Source: JAWVFM01 sp963841455 (GTDB taxonomy: Bacteria; Actinomycetota; Thermoleophilia; Solirubrobacterales; 70-9). Taken from it: a stretch of DNA of 64,000 nt. Made by a program: the position numbers and the translations under genes. Numbering within the stretch: the stretch's first letter is position 1; every line of letters starts with the position of its first letter. This document shows, in pieces, positions 24,918 to 33,515 of this stretch. The stretch lies in NCBI GenBank assembly GCA_963841455.1, contig CAWJCU010000002.1, positions 62,001-126,000 of the forward strand, in the 5' to 3' direction. The notes under the pieces were generated by a model. That model saw nothing but the letters and a program-made list of their open reading frames with translations, did no database searches and was not told where the DNA came from.

Positions 24918-26111
24918 TCAGTCCTCGCGGGCGGGGGCGCCGCAGAAGGCCTCGTAGTCGGGGAACTTCCCCATCTCGGAGACCGGGACCTCCGGCGCGT
25001 TCGGGCCGCAGATCGGGCAGTCCGGGTCGCGGGGGACCTTGAGCTCCGTGAAGCGCGTTCCCAGTGCCTCGTAGAGCAGCAGGCGGCCGACGAGCGGCTC
25101 GCCGATGCCGGCCGCGAGCTTGATCACCTCGTTCGCCTGCAGCAGGCCCATCACACCGGCCATCACGCCGAGCACTCCGTTGGCCGAGCAGCTGGGCGCC
25201 AGCTCGGGCGGCGGGGGCGTCGGGTACAGGCAGCGGTAACAGGGGCCCTCGTAGGGGATGAAGGTCGAGATCTGGCCGTCGAAGCCGAGGATCGAGGCCG
25301 ACACGACGGGCTTTCGCAGCCGGACCGAGGCGTCGTTCAGGAGATAGCGCGTGGGGAAGTTGTCGGCGCCGTCGACCACGATGTCGTACGGCTCGAGGAT
25401 CTCGAGAATGTTCGAGGAATCGAGGCGCATGCGGTGCTCGACGACCTCGACGTCGGGGTTGAGGCCCTCGATGGCCACCTTCGCCGACGCGGTCTTGGGA
25501 GCCCCCACGCGTTCGGTCGAGTGGATGATCTGGCGCTGGAGGTTCGACTCGTCGACCAGGTCGTCGTCGACGATGCCGAGCGTCCCGACGCCGGCCGCAG
25601 CGAGGTAGAGCGCGCTCGGCGAGCCCAACCCACCGGCACCGATCAGGAGGACCTTCGAGCCCAGCAACCTGAGCTGGCCCTCGACGCCGACCTCCGGCAG
25701 GAGGGTGTGGCGCGAGTAGCGGGCCCGCTGGTCTGCGGTGAGGCCCGATTCGGCGGCGACGGGAAGGCCCGCCGCCTCCCAGGCGACGATCCCGCCCTCG
25801 ACGTAGGCGACGTCCTCGTAGCCGAGCTCCCGCAGAGCGTCGGCGGCGCGGGCGGACCGGTTGTCGGTGCGGCAGTAGAGGACGACCTGCTCGGAGCGGT
25901 CCGGAACGACCTCGCCGATCCGGTCGGGGACGGTCAGCTCGGGCACAAGCGTGGCGCCGTCGAGGTGTGCCTCATCCCATTCGTGGCGCTCACGAACGTC
26001 GATCAGCCGGACGTCGCCCCGCTCGATCTCGTCGCGGGCCTCGTGAACATCGATGTGGTCGACGCGCTCCTTCGCGCGCTCGGTACGCTCCGCCTTGGTC
26101 GCCGCTTCCAC
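24918..26111 (-). CDS. E1-like adenylyltransferase/sulfurtransferase with N-terminal rhodanese domain (MoeZ-like, inverted order)
   Basis: The 397-residue protein activates the C terminus of a ubiquitin-like sulfur carrier and transfers sulfur to it. Rhodanese domain first (residues about 15-125): DVRERHEWDEAHLDGA and the active-site loop YCRTDNRSA with the catalytic Cys. Then a ThiF/MoeB domain (residues about 130-390): RYSRHTLLPEVGVEGQ, the ATP loop GAGGLGSPSALYLAAAGVG, ESNLQRQIIHS, and VVDGADNFPTRYLLND. Zinc ligands are in CYRCLYP and CPICG. In MoeZ and MOCS3 the ThiF domain comes first, so the order here is reversed. The GTG at 26111 has AGGAG five bases upstream. The likely partner is the CysO-like protein just downstream. 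Confidence 0.92.
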   Translation of the reverse strand: MEAATKAERTERAKERVDHIDVHEARDEIERGDVRLIDVRERHEWDEAHLDGATLVPELTVPDRIGEVVPDRSEQVVLYCRTDNRSARAADALRELGYEDVAYVEGGIVAWEAAGLPVAAESGLTADQRARYSRHTLLPEVGVEGQLRLLGSKVLLIGAGGLGSPSALYLAAAGVGTLGIVDDDLVDESNLQRQIIHSTERVGAPKTASAKVAIEGLNPDVEVVEHRMRLDSSNILEILEPYDIVVDGADNFPTRYLLNDASVRLRKPVVSASILGFDGQISTFIPYEGPCYRCLYPTPPPPELAPSCSANGVLGVMAGVMGLLQANEVIKLAAGIGEPLVGRLLLYEALGTRFTELKVPRDPDCPICGPNAPEVPVSEMGKFPDYEAFCGAPARED

Positions 26112-26125
26112 TGAAACTCCTAATT

Positions 26126-26166
26126 CCCGATCCGGTTTACTTCAAAAAGTATAGCGCGGGATCGGG
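26126..26166 (-). promoter_or_regulatory. Promoter -10 box enclosed by an 8-bp inverted repeat, upstream of the rhodanese-E1 gene
   Basis: Arms CCCGATCC (26126-26133) and GGATCGGG (26159-26166) are exact reverse complements 25 bp apart. Between them, on the minus strand, lies TATACT (26153 down to 26148), a near-consensus -10, followed by an AT-rich stretch that stands out against the GC-rich background. No clear -35 is seen at 17 bp. The repeat could be an operator that covers the transcription start of the sulfur-carrier operon. Confidence 0.5.
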
Positions 26167-26222
26167 CTCCCCATGCCCACCCAGGCACCGGACCGGGACG
26201 CGTCTCTGTCAGCGACCTGCCG

Positions 26223-27080
26223 CTAGAGCGCAGGGCGCATCTGACGGAGCCGCCGCACGCGCTCCTCGATCGGCGGGTGCGTCGAGAACAGGCCGGCGAT
26301 GCCGCCGCCGGCGAACGGCTTCACGATGTAGAGGCACTCGGTCGCCTGATTCACCTTCATCGGCATCGCCTTTGCGCCCTCCTCGAGGCGCAGGAGTGCG
26401 CTTGCGAGCGACTCGGGGTTCCCGCAGATCTGAGCGCCGGTGGCGTCGGCGGAGTACTCGCGCTGGCGTGAGATCGCGAGCTGGATGAGCGTCGCGGAGA
26501 TAGGCGCGAGGATCACCATCGCGAGCGAAGCGACCAGGCCGAGCGGCGACTCGTCGTCGTTGCCGAACCAGAGCAGCATGTACGCGATCCAGGTGATGGC
26601 GGCTCCGATCGCCGAGGCGACGGACTGCGTGAGGATGTCGCGGTTCCGCACGTGCCCCAGCTCGTGCGAGATGACGCCTCGGAGCTCGTCCTCGGACAGC
26701 AGCTTCGTGATGCCGCTCGTCACGGCCACCGCGGAATGCGACGGGTTGCGGCCGGTCGCGAACGCGTTCGGCTGGTCCGAGGGGATGACGTAGAGGCGCG
26801 GCATCGGTAGGTCGGCGCGCGTGGCCAGCTCGCGGACCATCTGGTAGAGGCCCGGGTTTTCGGACTCCGACAGCGGCTTCGCCCCCGCCGAGGCAAGCGC
26901 GATCTTGTCGCTGAACCAGTAGGCGAGGAAGTTCATTACCAGGGCGATGACGAGGAAGATCCCCGCGCCCTGGACTCCGCCGACGAGGTAGCCGATCGCG
27001 ACGAGGATCCCGCCGAGCGTCGCCATGAGGAGGGTCGTCCTCAGGCCGGCGGCGAAATTCGATCTGCGTGTCGTGGTCAT
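26223..27080 (-). CDS. htpX: Membrane zinc metalloprotease HtpX
   Basis: The 285-residue M48 peptidase degrades misfolded membrane proteins. Two N-terminal hydrophobic segments (residues about 15-55) are followed by the catalytic region: VISHELGHVRNRDI carries the HEXXH zinc site, and EYSADATGA provides the third ligand Glu. Two more hydrophobic segments lie around residues 150-200. The ending STHPPIEERVRRLRQM is typical of HtpX. The ATG has AGGAGG eleven bases upstream. It is divergent from the two-component system and convergent with nothing; 111 bp separate it from the E1-like gene promoter. Confidence 0.96.
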   Translation of the reverse strand: MTTTRRSNFAAGLRTTLLMATLGGILVAIGYLVGGVQGAGIFLVIALVMNFLAYWFSDKIALASAGAKPLSESENPGLYQMVRELATRADLPMPRLYVIPSDQPNAFATGRNPSHSAVAVTSGITKLLSEDELRGVISHELGHVRNRDILTQSVASAIGAAITWIAYMLLWFGNDDESPLGLVASLAMVILAPISATLIQLAISRQREYSADATGAQICGNPESLASALLRLEEGAKAMPMKVNQATECLYIVKPFAGGGIAGLFSTHPPIEERVRRLRQMRPAL

Positions 27081-27151
27081 CGTCGGGCGGGCCTCCTGTG
27101 GTCAGCCTAGGCGGGTGCCTATTCATCTTCGCAGCTAGTGGACGTTTGGCT

Positions 27152-27177
27152 CATGGGGTTCGACCCCGTTTCCCATG
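27152..27177. promoter_or_regulatory. Inverted repeat in the htpX / histidine-kinase divergent spacer
   Basis: Nested symmetric elements: CATGGG (27152-27157) pairs with CCCATG (27172-27177), and inside it GGGG TTCGA CCCC can form its own stem. It is placed between two divergent genes and upstream of a GATAAT box (27223-27228) that is seven bases before the kinase ATG, suggesting an operator for a near-leaderless kinase transcript. The GGTTCGA resembles a tRNA T-loop but no acceptor or anticodon arm surrounds it. Confidence 0.35.
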
Positions 27178-27234
27178 GGGGCCAGCCCCTAGACGCTCCT
27201 CCGCGCCGCCGGGCGGCATGCCGATAATGGCTAC

Positions 27235-28230
27235 ATGCGCCGCGCAAACCTCCTGACCCAGGTACTCGTGGCGAACCTCCTGGTGATGCTGGCCGCGGTG
27301 GCGGCCACCCTCCTCGCCGCGAACAGGTCGCTCCACCTGAGCCAGAAGCCCCAGGCGGCGTTGGTCCTCGCGCTCTGCGTCGGGCTGTCGATCGCGGTCA
27401 ACGTCATCATGCTTCAGCGGCGGCTCCGGCCGCTGGAGCGCCTCGTCGACGAGATGGAGCGCGCCGATTTGACCCGTCCGGGAGCGAACCTCTCGGATGA
27501 GGCGAACGGCGGCGCCGCTCCCGAGGAGGTCACGCGCCTCCAGCACGCCTTCCGCGTGATGCTCGAGCGGCTCGAGGCCGAGCGCCGGAGGACCTCGAGC
27601 GCGGCGCTTCAGGCCCAGGAGCAGGAGCGCGCCCGGGTTGCCCGCGACCTGCACGACGAGGTGAACCAGGCGCTCACCGGGCTCCTGCTCCGCCTCGAGG
27701 CCGTGCGCACCAAGGCGCCGCCGGAGCTCCGCGCCGAGCTCGCGGAGACGAAGGCGCTGGCGAACCAGGCGATGGAGGAGCTGCTCACGCTGGCCCGCGC
27801 CCTCCGCCCGACGGCGCTCGATGACCACGGCCTGGTCGCGGCTCTCGGCGGCCTCGTGAACGAGATCGAGCGGCGCGGCCAGGTGCACGCGGCGTTCGAG
27901 TCCGAGGGCGACTTCGCCGGCCTGCCGTCCGACGTCCAACTCGTCGTCTACCGCGTCGCGCAGGAGGCGATGTCGAACGCGATTCGCCACGCCGAGGCGA
28001 GCAAGGTGCGGGTCCAGCTCTTCCGGAACCGGTCCAGCGGGAAGGACCGGGTGGAGCTGAGCGTTGGCGACGACGGCCGCGGCTTCACCTTCGACCAGGC
28101 CTCGACCGGGCTCGGGCTCGCGGGCATGCGCGAGCGCGCCCTGCTCGTGGGTGGCGACGTGCGCGTCGAGTCGCGACCGGACCTCGGGACGCGGGTTCGG
28201 CTTAGCGTGCCTGTAGGAAGTGCGTCCTGA
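27235..28230 (+). CDS. Sensor histidine kinase, NarL-type (HisKA_3)
   Basis: The 331-residue membrane kinase has two N-terminal hydrophobic segments (residues about 8-28 and 40-60) with only a dozen residues between them, so little or no extracellular sensor. A HAMP-like linker follows. The dimerisation domain has the phosphoacceptor His in RVARDLHDEVNQALTGLLL, and the HATPase_c domain has VAQEAMSNAIRHAEASK (N box) and SVGDDGRGF, then GLGLAGMRERA. A GATAAT box seven bases before ATG suggests a nearly leaderless transcript. The response regulator follows directly. The stimulus is unknown; a buried or membrane signal is an inference from the lack of a loop. Confidence 0.92.
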   Translation: MRRANLLTQVLVANLLVMLAAVAATLLAANRSLHLSQKPQAALVLALCVGLSIAVNVIMLQRRLRPLERLVDEMERADLTRPGANLSDEANGGAAPEEVTRLQHAFRVMLERLEAERRRTSSAALQAQEQERARVARDLHDEVNQALTGLLLRLEAVRTKAPPELRAELAETKALANQAMEELLTLARALRPTALDDHGLVAALGGLVNEIERRGQVHAAFESEGDFAGLPSDVQLVVYRVAQEAMSNAIRHAEASKVRVQLFRNRSSGKDRVELSVGDDGRGFTFDQASTGLGLAGMRERALLVGGDVRVESRPDLGTRVRLSVPVGSAS

Positions 28231-28261
28231 TGCCGATTAAGAGATCGTGGTGGATGACGGT

Positions 28262-28891
28262 ATGAGGGTGATGATCGCCGACGACCACGGGATCGTTCGG
28301 TCCGGCGTGCGCATGCTGCTCGAGGCGCAGGGCGACGTCGAGGTGATCGGCGAGGCCGCCGATGGCGCCGAGGCCCGCGACATGGCGATCCGAGAGCGCC
28401 CCGACCTGGCGATCCTCGACGTCAAGATGCCGAAGCTCACCGGCCTTCAGGCGACGCGCGAGATCCGCGAGCACGCCCCGGACGTCTCGGTGCTCATCCT
28501 CTCGATGTACGACGACGAGCGCTACCTCTTCGAGGCCCTCAAGGCGGGGGCCTCGGGCTACGTGCTGAAGGCGCAGGCAGACGCCGAGCTCCTGGAGGCC
28601 GTACGGGCCGTGGAGCGCGGCGAGCCCTTCCTCACCCCCGAGGCGCAGCGGGCGCTGATCAAGGACGTGCTCGGCCAGGGCGCGAGCCGCGACGAGGAGC
28701 TGACGCCGCGCGAGCAGGAGGTCGTGAAGCTCGTCGCCGAGGCGCACACGAACAAGGAGATCGCCGAGATCCTCCACCTCGCCGAGAAGACCGTGGAGAA
28801 CCATCGCTCGAACGCAATGCGGAAGCTCGGCATGCGCGATCGGGTCGAGCTCGTCCGCTACGCGATCCGCCGCGGCCTGATCGAGCCGTAA
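28262..28891 (+). CDS. NarL/FixJ-family response regulator
   Basis: The 209-residue partner of the upstream kinase. The receiver domain (residues 1-120) has acidic residues in IADDHGIV, the phosphoacceptor Asp in LAILDVKMPKLTG, and the conserved Thr/Ser and Lys positions in LILSMYDDERYLFEALKAGA and YVLKAQ. A LuxR-type HTH fills residues about 145-205: LTPREQEVVKLVAEAHTNKE and LAEKTVENHRSNAMRKL. The ATG at 28262 begins at the receiver fold; a GTG five codons upstream is an alternative. It starts about 30 bp after the kinase stop, so the two are co-transcribed. Confidence 0.94.
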   Translation: MRVMIADDHGIVRSGVRMLLEAQGDVEVIGEAADGAEARDMAIRERPDLAILDVKMPKLTGLQATREIREHAPDVSVLILSMYDDERYLFEALKAGASGYVLKAQADAELLEAVRAVERGEPFLTPEAQRALIKDVLGQGASRDEELTPREQEVVKLVAEAHTNKEIAEILHLAEKTVENHRSNAMRKLGMRDRVELVRYAIRRGLIEP

Positions 28892-28957
28892 ACGGTCCCC
28901 CGAGGCGGATGTCTTCCGTCTCGCCAATACCGACCTCTAGGCTAGGATTTAGCCGCG

Positions 28958-29444
28958 ATGCTCTTCTCGACGAAGGCCGAATACGGCGTGCGGCTCATGG
29001 TCGAGCTCGGGCGCCGCGCCGGCGCCGACGGGGCTGATCAGGCCGCGCCGGTGTCGCTCGCCGAGGTCGCCAGCGCGGAGATGCTGCCGCTCGCCTACCT
29101 CGAGCACCTCGTCGCGAAGCTCCGCGAGGCGGGCCTCGTGGGCTCGGTCCGCGGCGCCCACGGCGGCTACCGGCTCGCCAGGCCCGCCGCCGAGATCGTG
29201 ATGCTCGAGGTGGTCGAGGCCCTCGAGGGCCCAATCGCGCCGATGGAGTGCTTCGGCTCCGAGCGGGAGGGCAGGGTCCTGTGCTCGCACGAGCTCGACG
29301 ACGGCGCCTGCGCCACCAAGCTGCTCTGGACCCGCGTCCATGGCGGCGTCACGAGGGCGCTCGCCAAGCACCACGCTCGCCAACCTCGTCGACTTCGCGG
29401 GCGAGCGCAGGCCGGCCGCCGGCGAGGTGACGGTCGCCGGCTAG
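28958..29444 (+). CDS. Rrf2-family Fe-S-sensing regulator (SufR/IscR-like), one frameshift near the C terminus
   Basis: The protein starts MLFSTKAEYGVRLMVELGRR, the Rrf2 winged-helix hallmark, and continues PLAYLEHLVAKLREAGLV and SVRGAHGGYRLARP. Three cysteines, spaced C-x10-C-x8-C from MECFGS, can bind an Fe-S cluster. In the given sequence the frame then runs in-frame into sufC; moving one base at about 29366 gives LANLVDFAGERRP and a normal stop at 29444, 41 bp before sufC. The length equals codons plus one base, consistent with an extra base. A TAGGAT box nine bases before ATG suggests a leaderless transcript. It probably represses the suf genes when the cluster is present. Confidence 0.88.
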
Positions 29445-29485
29445 GGTGGCCGGCCCCCGCGAACCGAACTGAAACGGAGAACGCG

Positions 29486-30250
29486 ATGCCAGAACTTGAG
29501 ATTCGAGACCTCCACGTGAGCGCCGAGGGCAAGGAGATCCTCCGCGGCCTCGACCTGACGGTCTCCAGCGGGAAGGTGCACGCCCTGATGGGCCCGAACG
29601 GCTCCGGCAAGTCGACGCTCGCCAACGCGATCATGGGCCATCCCGCGTTCGAGGTGACCTCGGGTCAAATCCTGTTCGACGGCGACGACATCACCGAGGC
29701 ATCGCCCGAGGAGCGGGCGCTCGCGGGGCTCTTCATGGCCTTCCAATACCCGGTGGCGATCCCGGGGGTCACCGTCGCGAAGTATTTGCGCGTTGCGCTG
29801 AACGCCCAGCGCGAGGCCCGCGGCGAGCCAGAGGTGAAGCTGCGCGACTTCCGCAAGATGACCGAGGCGGCGATGGAGCTCGCCGACATCCCAAAGGAGT
29901 TCTCGAGCCGCTACCTGAACGACGGGTTCTCGGGCGGCGAGAAGAAGCGGATGGAGATCCTCCAGCTGATCATGTTGCAGCCGAGGTTCGCGGTTCTGGA
30001 CGAGACGGATTCGGGCCTCGACATCGACGCGCTGCGGACCGTCGCCGAGGGCGTCAACCGCCTCGCCGGGCCGGACCTCGGGGTGCTGATCATCACCCAT
30101 TACCAGCGGATCCTCCACTACGTGAAGCCCAACTTCGTCCACGTCATGTTCTCGGGCCGCATCGTCAAGGAGGGCGGGCCGGAGCTCGTCGCCACCCTCG
30201 AGGAGCGCGGGTACGGCTGGATCCGCGAGGAGGTCGAGGCGGCCGCGTAG
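29486..30250 (+). CDS. sufC: Fe-S cluster assembly ATPase SufC
   Basis: The 254-residue ABC-type ATPase forms the SufBC2D scaffold complex in the cytosol. It has Walker A GPNGSGKSTLANAIMG, the SufC-specific YLNDGFSGGEKKRMEILQ signature region, Walker B FAVLDETDSGLDIDAL and the H-loop in LIITHYQRILHYV. PDFVHVMF-type sequence near the C terminus (here PNFVHVMFSGRIV) is diagnostic for SufC. The ATG at 29486 follows an AACGGAGA ribosome site. It is separated from its partners sufB and sufD by about 9 kb, an unusual arrangement. Confidence 0.97.
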   Translation: MPELEIRDLHVSAEGKEILRGLDLTVSSGKVHALMGPNGSGKSTLANAIMGHPAFEVTSGQILFDGDDITEASPEERALAGLFMAFQYPVAIPGVTVAKYLRVALNAQREARGEPEVKLRDFRKMTEAAMELADIPKEFSSRYLNDGFSGGEKKRMEILQLIMLQPRFAVLDETDSGLDIDALRTVAEGVNRLAGPDLGVLIITHYQRILHYVKPNFVHVMFSGRIVKEGGPELVATLEERGYGWIREEVEAAA

Positions 30251-30264
30251 CGCCGCCCCGCGTC

Positions 30265-31536
30265 ATGGAGCCGGCCACCACACAGGCTGAGCGAACGGGC
30301 GCGGCGTACCCGATCGAGAAGGTGCGCGCGGCGTTCCCGGCGCTCGCGCAGGGAGGTCCACGGCCGGCCCGTCGCCTACCTCGACTCCGGGGCGAGCGCC
30401 CAACGGGTGCTCGCCTCGATCCAGGCGGTCGATCGCTATGAGCGCCGCCACCACGCGAACGTCCACCGCGGGTCGCACACGCTCTCGGCCGAGGCCACTG
30501 CCGCCTACGAGGGGGCCCGCGCAACGGTTGCCGACCATCTCGGAGCAACCGACCGTCGCGAGGTGGTGTTCGTCCGCAACGCGACCGAGGCGATCAACCT
30601 CGTCGCGAGCACGTGGGGGGCGGCAAACGTCGGGCCGGGCGACCGGGTCGTGCTCACGGTCATGGAGCACCACTCGAACATCGTCCCCTGGCAGCAGCTC
30701 GACCGAGGCGATCGGAGCGACGATCGACTGGGTCGACGTCGACGACGCGGGCGAGCTCGACCTCGACGGGCCTGGCGCGGGCGCTCGAGGCCGGCCCGAA
30801 GCTCGTCGCCATCGCCCACGTCTCGAACGTCCTCGGCACCCGCAACCCGATCGCGGAGATCGCCGCGATGGCCCACGACGCAGGCGCGCTCGTGCTCGTG
30901 GACGGCGCGCAGGCCGCACCGAAGCTCGCCATCGACGTCGCCGAGCTCGGCGTCGACTTCTATGCCCTCACCGGTCACAAGGCGTACGCGCCGACCGGCA
31001 TCGGCGCCCTCTGGGGCCGGCTCGACCTCCTCCGCGAGATGCCGCCGTTCATGGGCGGGGGCTCGATGATCCGCAAGGTCACGACCGCGGGCACCACATA
31101 CGCCGACCCTCCCGCCCGGTTCGAGGCGGGAACACCGGCCATCGCGCAGGCGATCGGCCTCGCCGCCGCCCTGCGCTGGCTCGACGCGCTCGGCATGGAC
31201 GCCGTCGCCGCGCACGAGCGCGAGATCGCCGACTACGCCCTCGAGCGCCTTGCCGAGGTGCCCGACCTTCGCGTGTTCGGCCCACCGCGCGGGCCCGACC
31301 GGCTCGGGCCGGTCTCGTTCGAGCTCGCAGGCGTGCACGCGCACGACGTCTCCGAGATCCTCGACCGCCACGGCGTGGCCGTCCGGGCGGGCCACCACTG
31401 CGCCCAGCCGCTGATGGACCGTCTCGGCGTGCCGGCGACGGCACGCGCGAGCTTCGGCGTCTACACGACGCCCGAGGAGATCGACCGCATGGTCGAGGGG
31501 CTCCTCGATGCTCGGCGCGTCTTCGGCCTCGCCTAG
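30265..31536 (+). CDS. sufS: Cysteine desulfurase SufS, three apparent single-base insertions
   Basis: A PLP-dependent enzyme of about 420 residues that takes sulfur from cysteine for Fe-S assembly. The conserved sequence is spread over three frames: RPVAYLDSGASAQRVLASI and HANVHRGSHTLSAEATAAYE, then VEWDVDD-like ATIDWVDVDDAGELDLDG, then LVAIAHVSNVLGTRNPI to the end. Joins fall near 30352, 30701 and 30771, each fixed by dropping one base. The PLP lysine is in ALTGHKAYAPTGIGALWG, and the persulfide Cys in RAGHHCAQPLM. The ATG follows sufC by 14 bp. Conservation on both sides of each join argues for base-call errors. Confidence 0.9.
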
Positions 31537-33419
31537 CGAGCCGGCGGCCGCACGCGCATCGCGTAGAAGTCGAGGTGCAGAGTGGGCGTCGGGAGCGCGA
31601 TGGCCGAGCTCCGCTCGAAGGTGATCGTCCTCGAGTCCGGCGCGACCTTCCACGGGGACGGGAGATCTATCCGGCGCGGAGCCGTGAGGATGAGGCCGTC
31701 GCCGGCGGTGGCCGGCACGAAGCGATAGCTCGGGCCGCGATCGAAACGGACGCGCCGGATCGCCGGGCGGTACAGCAGCGACTGCAGGCGCTCGGTCCCG
31801 GATGGCGTCAGCCCGCTCACCTTTGCGAAGACGACCTCGTCAGGACGCGGAGCATGAGGGACCTCGATCGGCTCACCGTAGCCGGCGTCCAGCGACGAGA
31901 TGCGGCGCGGCGCGGAGCAGCGGTCGGGAGTCCTGCCGAGGAGCTGGTAGCGGCCGGTCGTCCGCAGGGCGCGGAAGTTGCAGAGCGTCGCCAGGGTCGC
32001 GGCGGGCTCGTCGTAGGGGCCGTAGCGCCCGTCGATCGACGCGAGTTGAGCGCTCGACGGCCCCGTCGGGTTCGCCGAGTGGCGAAGAATGAGGCGCGGG
32101 CCGTTCGGCGAGGAGATGGCGTCCGCGTTCCTCTGGTCGAGGGATGGCGTGTAGACCGCCGGGCTGCGGAACACCGGCAGCGGGTCCCAGTTGAGGCCGT
32201 AGGCCCACGCGATCCCGGTCTCCCACGGGTAAATGTCCACGGGCCGGTCGCCGATCAGCGACAGCGTGCGCCGGTCGAGGCCGTATGCGGTGGCGAGGTA
32301 GAAGCGCAGCCTGTTGTTGAGGGCGTCGCGCGTCGCGGGCACGACGAGAGCGCGGACCTCGTTCACGGCCGACCGCGGGCTTTCGAGCGGGTGTACGTAG
32401 TGCGAGACCGCGGCCCCGGTCGCGGCGAAGAGCAGGAGCGTCGTCGCGGCGAACCCGATGGCCGCCTCGGCCCGCCCGAGTCGCGGACCCGCGAACACGA
32501 TCCACGGCACGAGCAGCCACCCGAAGAGAATCGCGAGGTGGGCGGCGTCGTCGCGGACGACCCCCTCCTTCCACGCGACCACTGTGAAAAGGAGCACGAC
32601 GGTGAGAAAGCCGATGCGCCGGGCCGTCGGCAGCCACCGGGCCACGAGCCAAGCAGCTCCCACTACCGCGGCGGCGGCGGCTGCCGCGATGGCGATCGCC
32701 GCCGAGTCCGCGGGCAGCTGCATCGCGGCCGAGTAGCCGCCGATGATCGAAGCCGTCGTGCTCAGGTAATCCGGGAGGTTTCCGACACCCTGGCCCGCGG
32801 CGAACCAGAGGACGGCGAAGGACGCGACGAACGTGATGGCGAAGCGGAGCAGCAGCCCCCGCCGCTCCACCGACAGAGCGATGACGGCCACGAGGACCAT
32901 CGCGAATATCGCCAGGCCGTCGTTCACCTTCACGAGCGTCTCGAGGGCAGCTGCTGCGGCGCCCCCATAGACGACGAGCGGTCGCGATCCGCGAGGAGGG
33001 TCCTCGCCGAGCGCCGCCGCGCAGCAGAGGAACACGAGCGGCACCGCCGCGTGGTCCCTGATCGTGGCGAACGAGGCCGCGACCAAGGCGAGCAGGATGG
33101 TCACCACCAGCGGGAAGCCGCGGCCCCTGGCGATCCAGACCACGGCGGCGGCGAAGGCGACACGGACCGCGACCGTGTAGATCGCCCCGAGGGTGGCGAG
33201 GCCTCCGTACATGCTGAGGGGCGCGCTGAGGAACCCGAGCGGCCCGTAGTTGAAGATGATCTCGGTCCCCCAGTGGAACCGAAGGTGCGCCGCCATGTTG
33301 AGGGCGACGTGCCACGAGGGATCGACGCCGAAGGACGGCCCGAACTCGATCGGCTGCCAGGTGAGGAGCGCGACGAGCGTGCCCAGCACCAGGGTCGACG
33401 TCGCGATCGCGCCCGCCAC
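31533..33419 (-). CDS. Polytopic membrane protein, GT-C-like layout
   Basis: The 628-residue protein has about ten hydrophobic segments in residues 5-350, then a hydrophilic domain of about 280 residues with a beta-rich ending. An early loop has SFGVDPSWHVALNMAAHLR and WGTEIIFNYGPLGF with conserved-looking acidic and His residues, as in GT-C glycosyltransferases that use lipid-phosphate sugars, but no diagnostic motif is present, so this is a layout-based suggestion. The gene overlaps the sufS stop by 4 bp, tail to tail, and is itself co-directional with the secreted protein upstream. Sequence quality is good here, with no frame breaks. Confidence 0.8.
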   Translation of the reverse strand: MAGAIATSTLVLGTLVALLTWQPIEFGPSFGVDPSWHVALNMAAHLRFHWGTEIIFNYGPLGFLSAPLSMYGGLATLGAIYTVAVRVAFAAAVVWIARGRGFPLVVTILLALVAASFATIRDHAAVPLVFLCCAAALGEDPPRGSRPLVVYGGAAAAALETLVKVNDGLAIFAMVLVAVIALSVERRGLLLRFAITFVASFAVLWFAAGQGVGNLPDYLSTTASIIGGYSAAMQLPADSAAIAIAAAAAAAVVGAAWLVARWLPTARRIGFLTVVLLFTVVAWKEGVVRDDAAHLAILFGWLLVPWIVFAGPRLGRAEAAIGFAATTLLLFAATGAAVSHYVHPLESPRSAVNEVRALVVPATRDALNNRLRFYLATAYGLDRRTLSLIGDRPVDIYPWETGIAWAYGLNWDPLPVFRSPAVYTPSLDQRNADAISSPNGPRLILRHSANPTGPSSAQLASIDGRYGPYDEPAATLATLCNFRALRTTGRYQLLGRTPDRCSAPRRISSLDAGYGEPIEVPHAPRPDEVVFAKVSGLTPSGTERLQSLLYRPAIRRVRFDRGPSYRFVPATAGDGLILTAPRRIDLPSPWKVAPDSRTITFERSSAIALPTPTLHLDFYAMRVRPPAR

Positions 33420-33515
33420 CCGCCATCCCCGCCGCGTGGGCTCGGCGGCCGGCCTATCTACCCTGACATCGACGACCCGCGGATCGTAGACGGCGACCCG
33501 GGCCTGATCCTTTGC

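Noticed and set aside
27150..27190. tRNA-like T-loop (GGGGTTCGACCCC)
   Set aside because: No anticodon arm, acceptor stem or CCA context can be folded around it; it is more likely an inverted repeat in a divergent promoter region.
28958..30250. A single 430-codon frame fusing Rrf2 regulator and SufC
   Set aside because: The Rrf2 C terminus (LANLVDFAGERRP and a stop at 29444) is found one base away, and the linker in the fused frame is Arg-rich nonsense. A frame slip at about 29366 explains it better than a real fusion.
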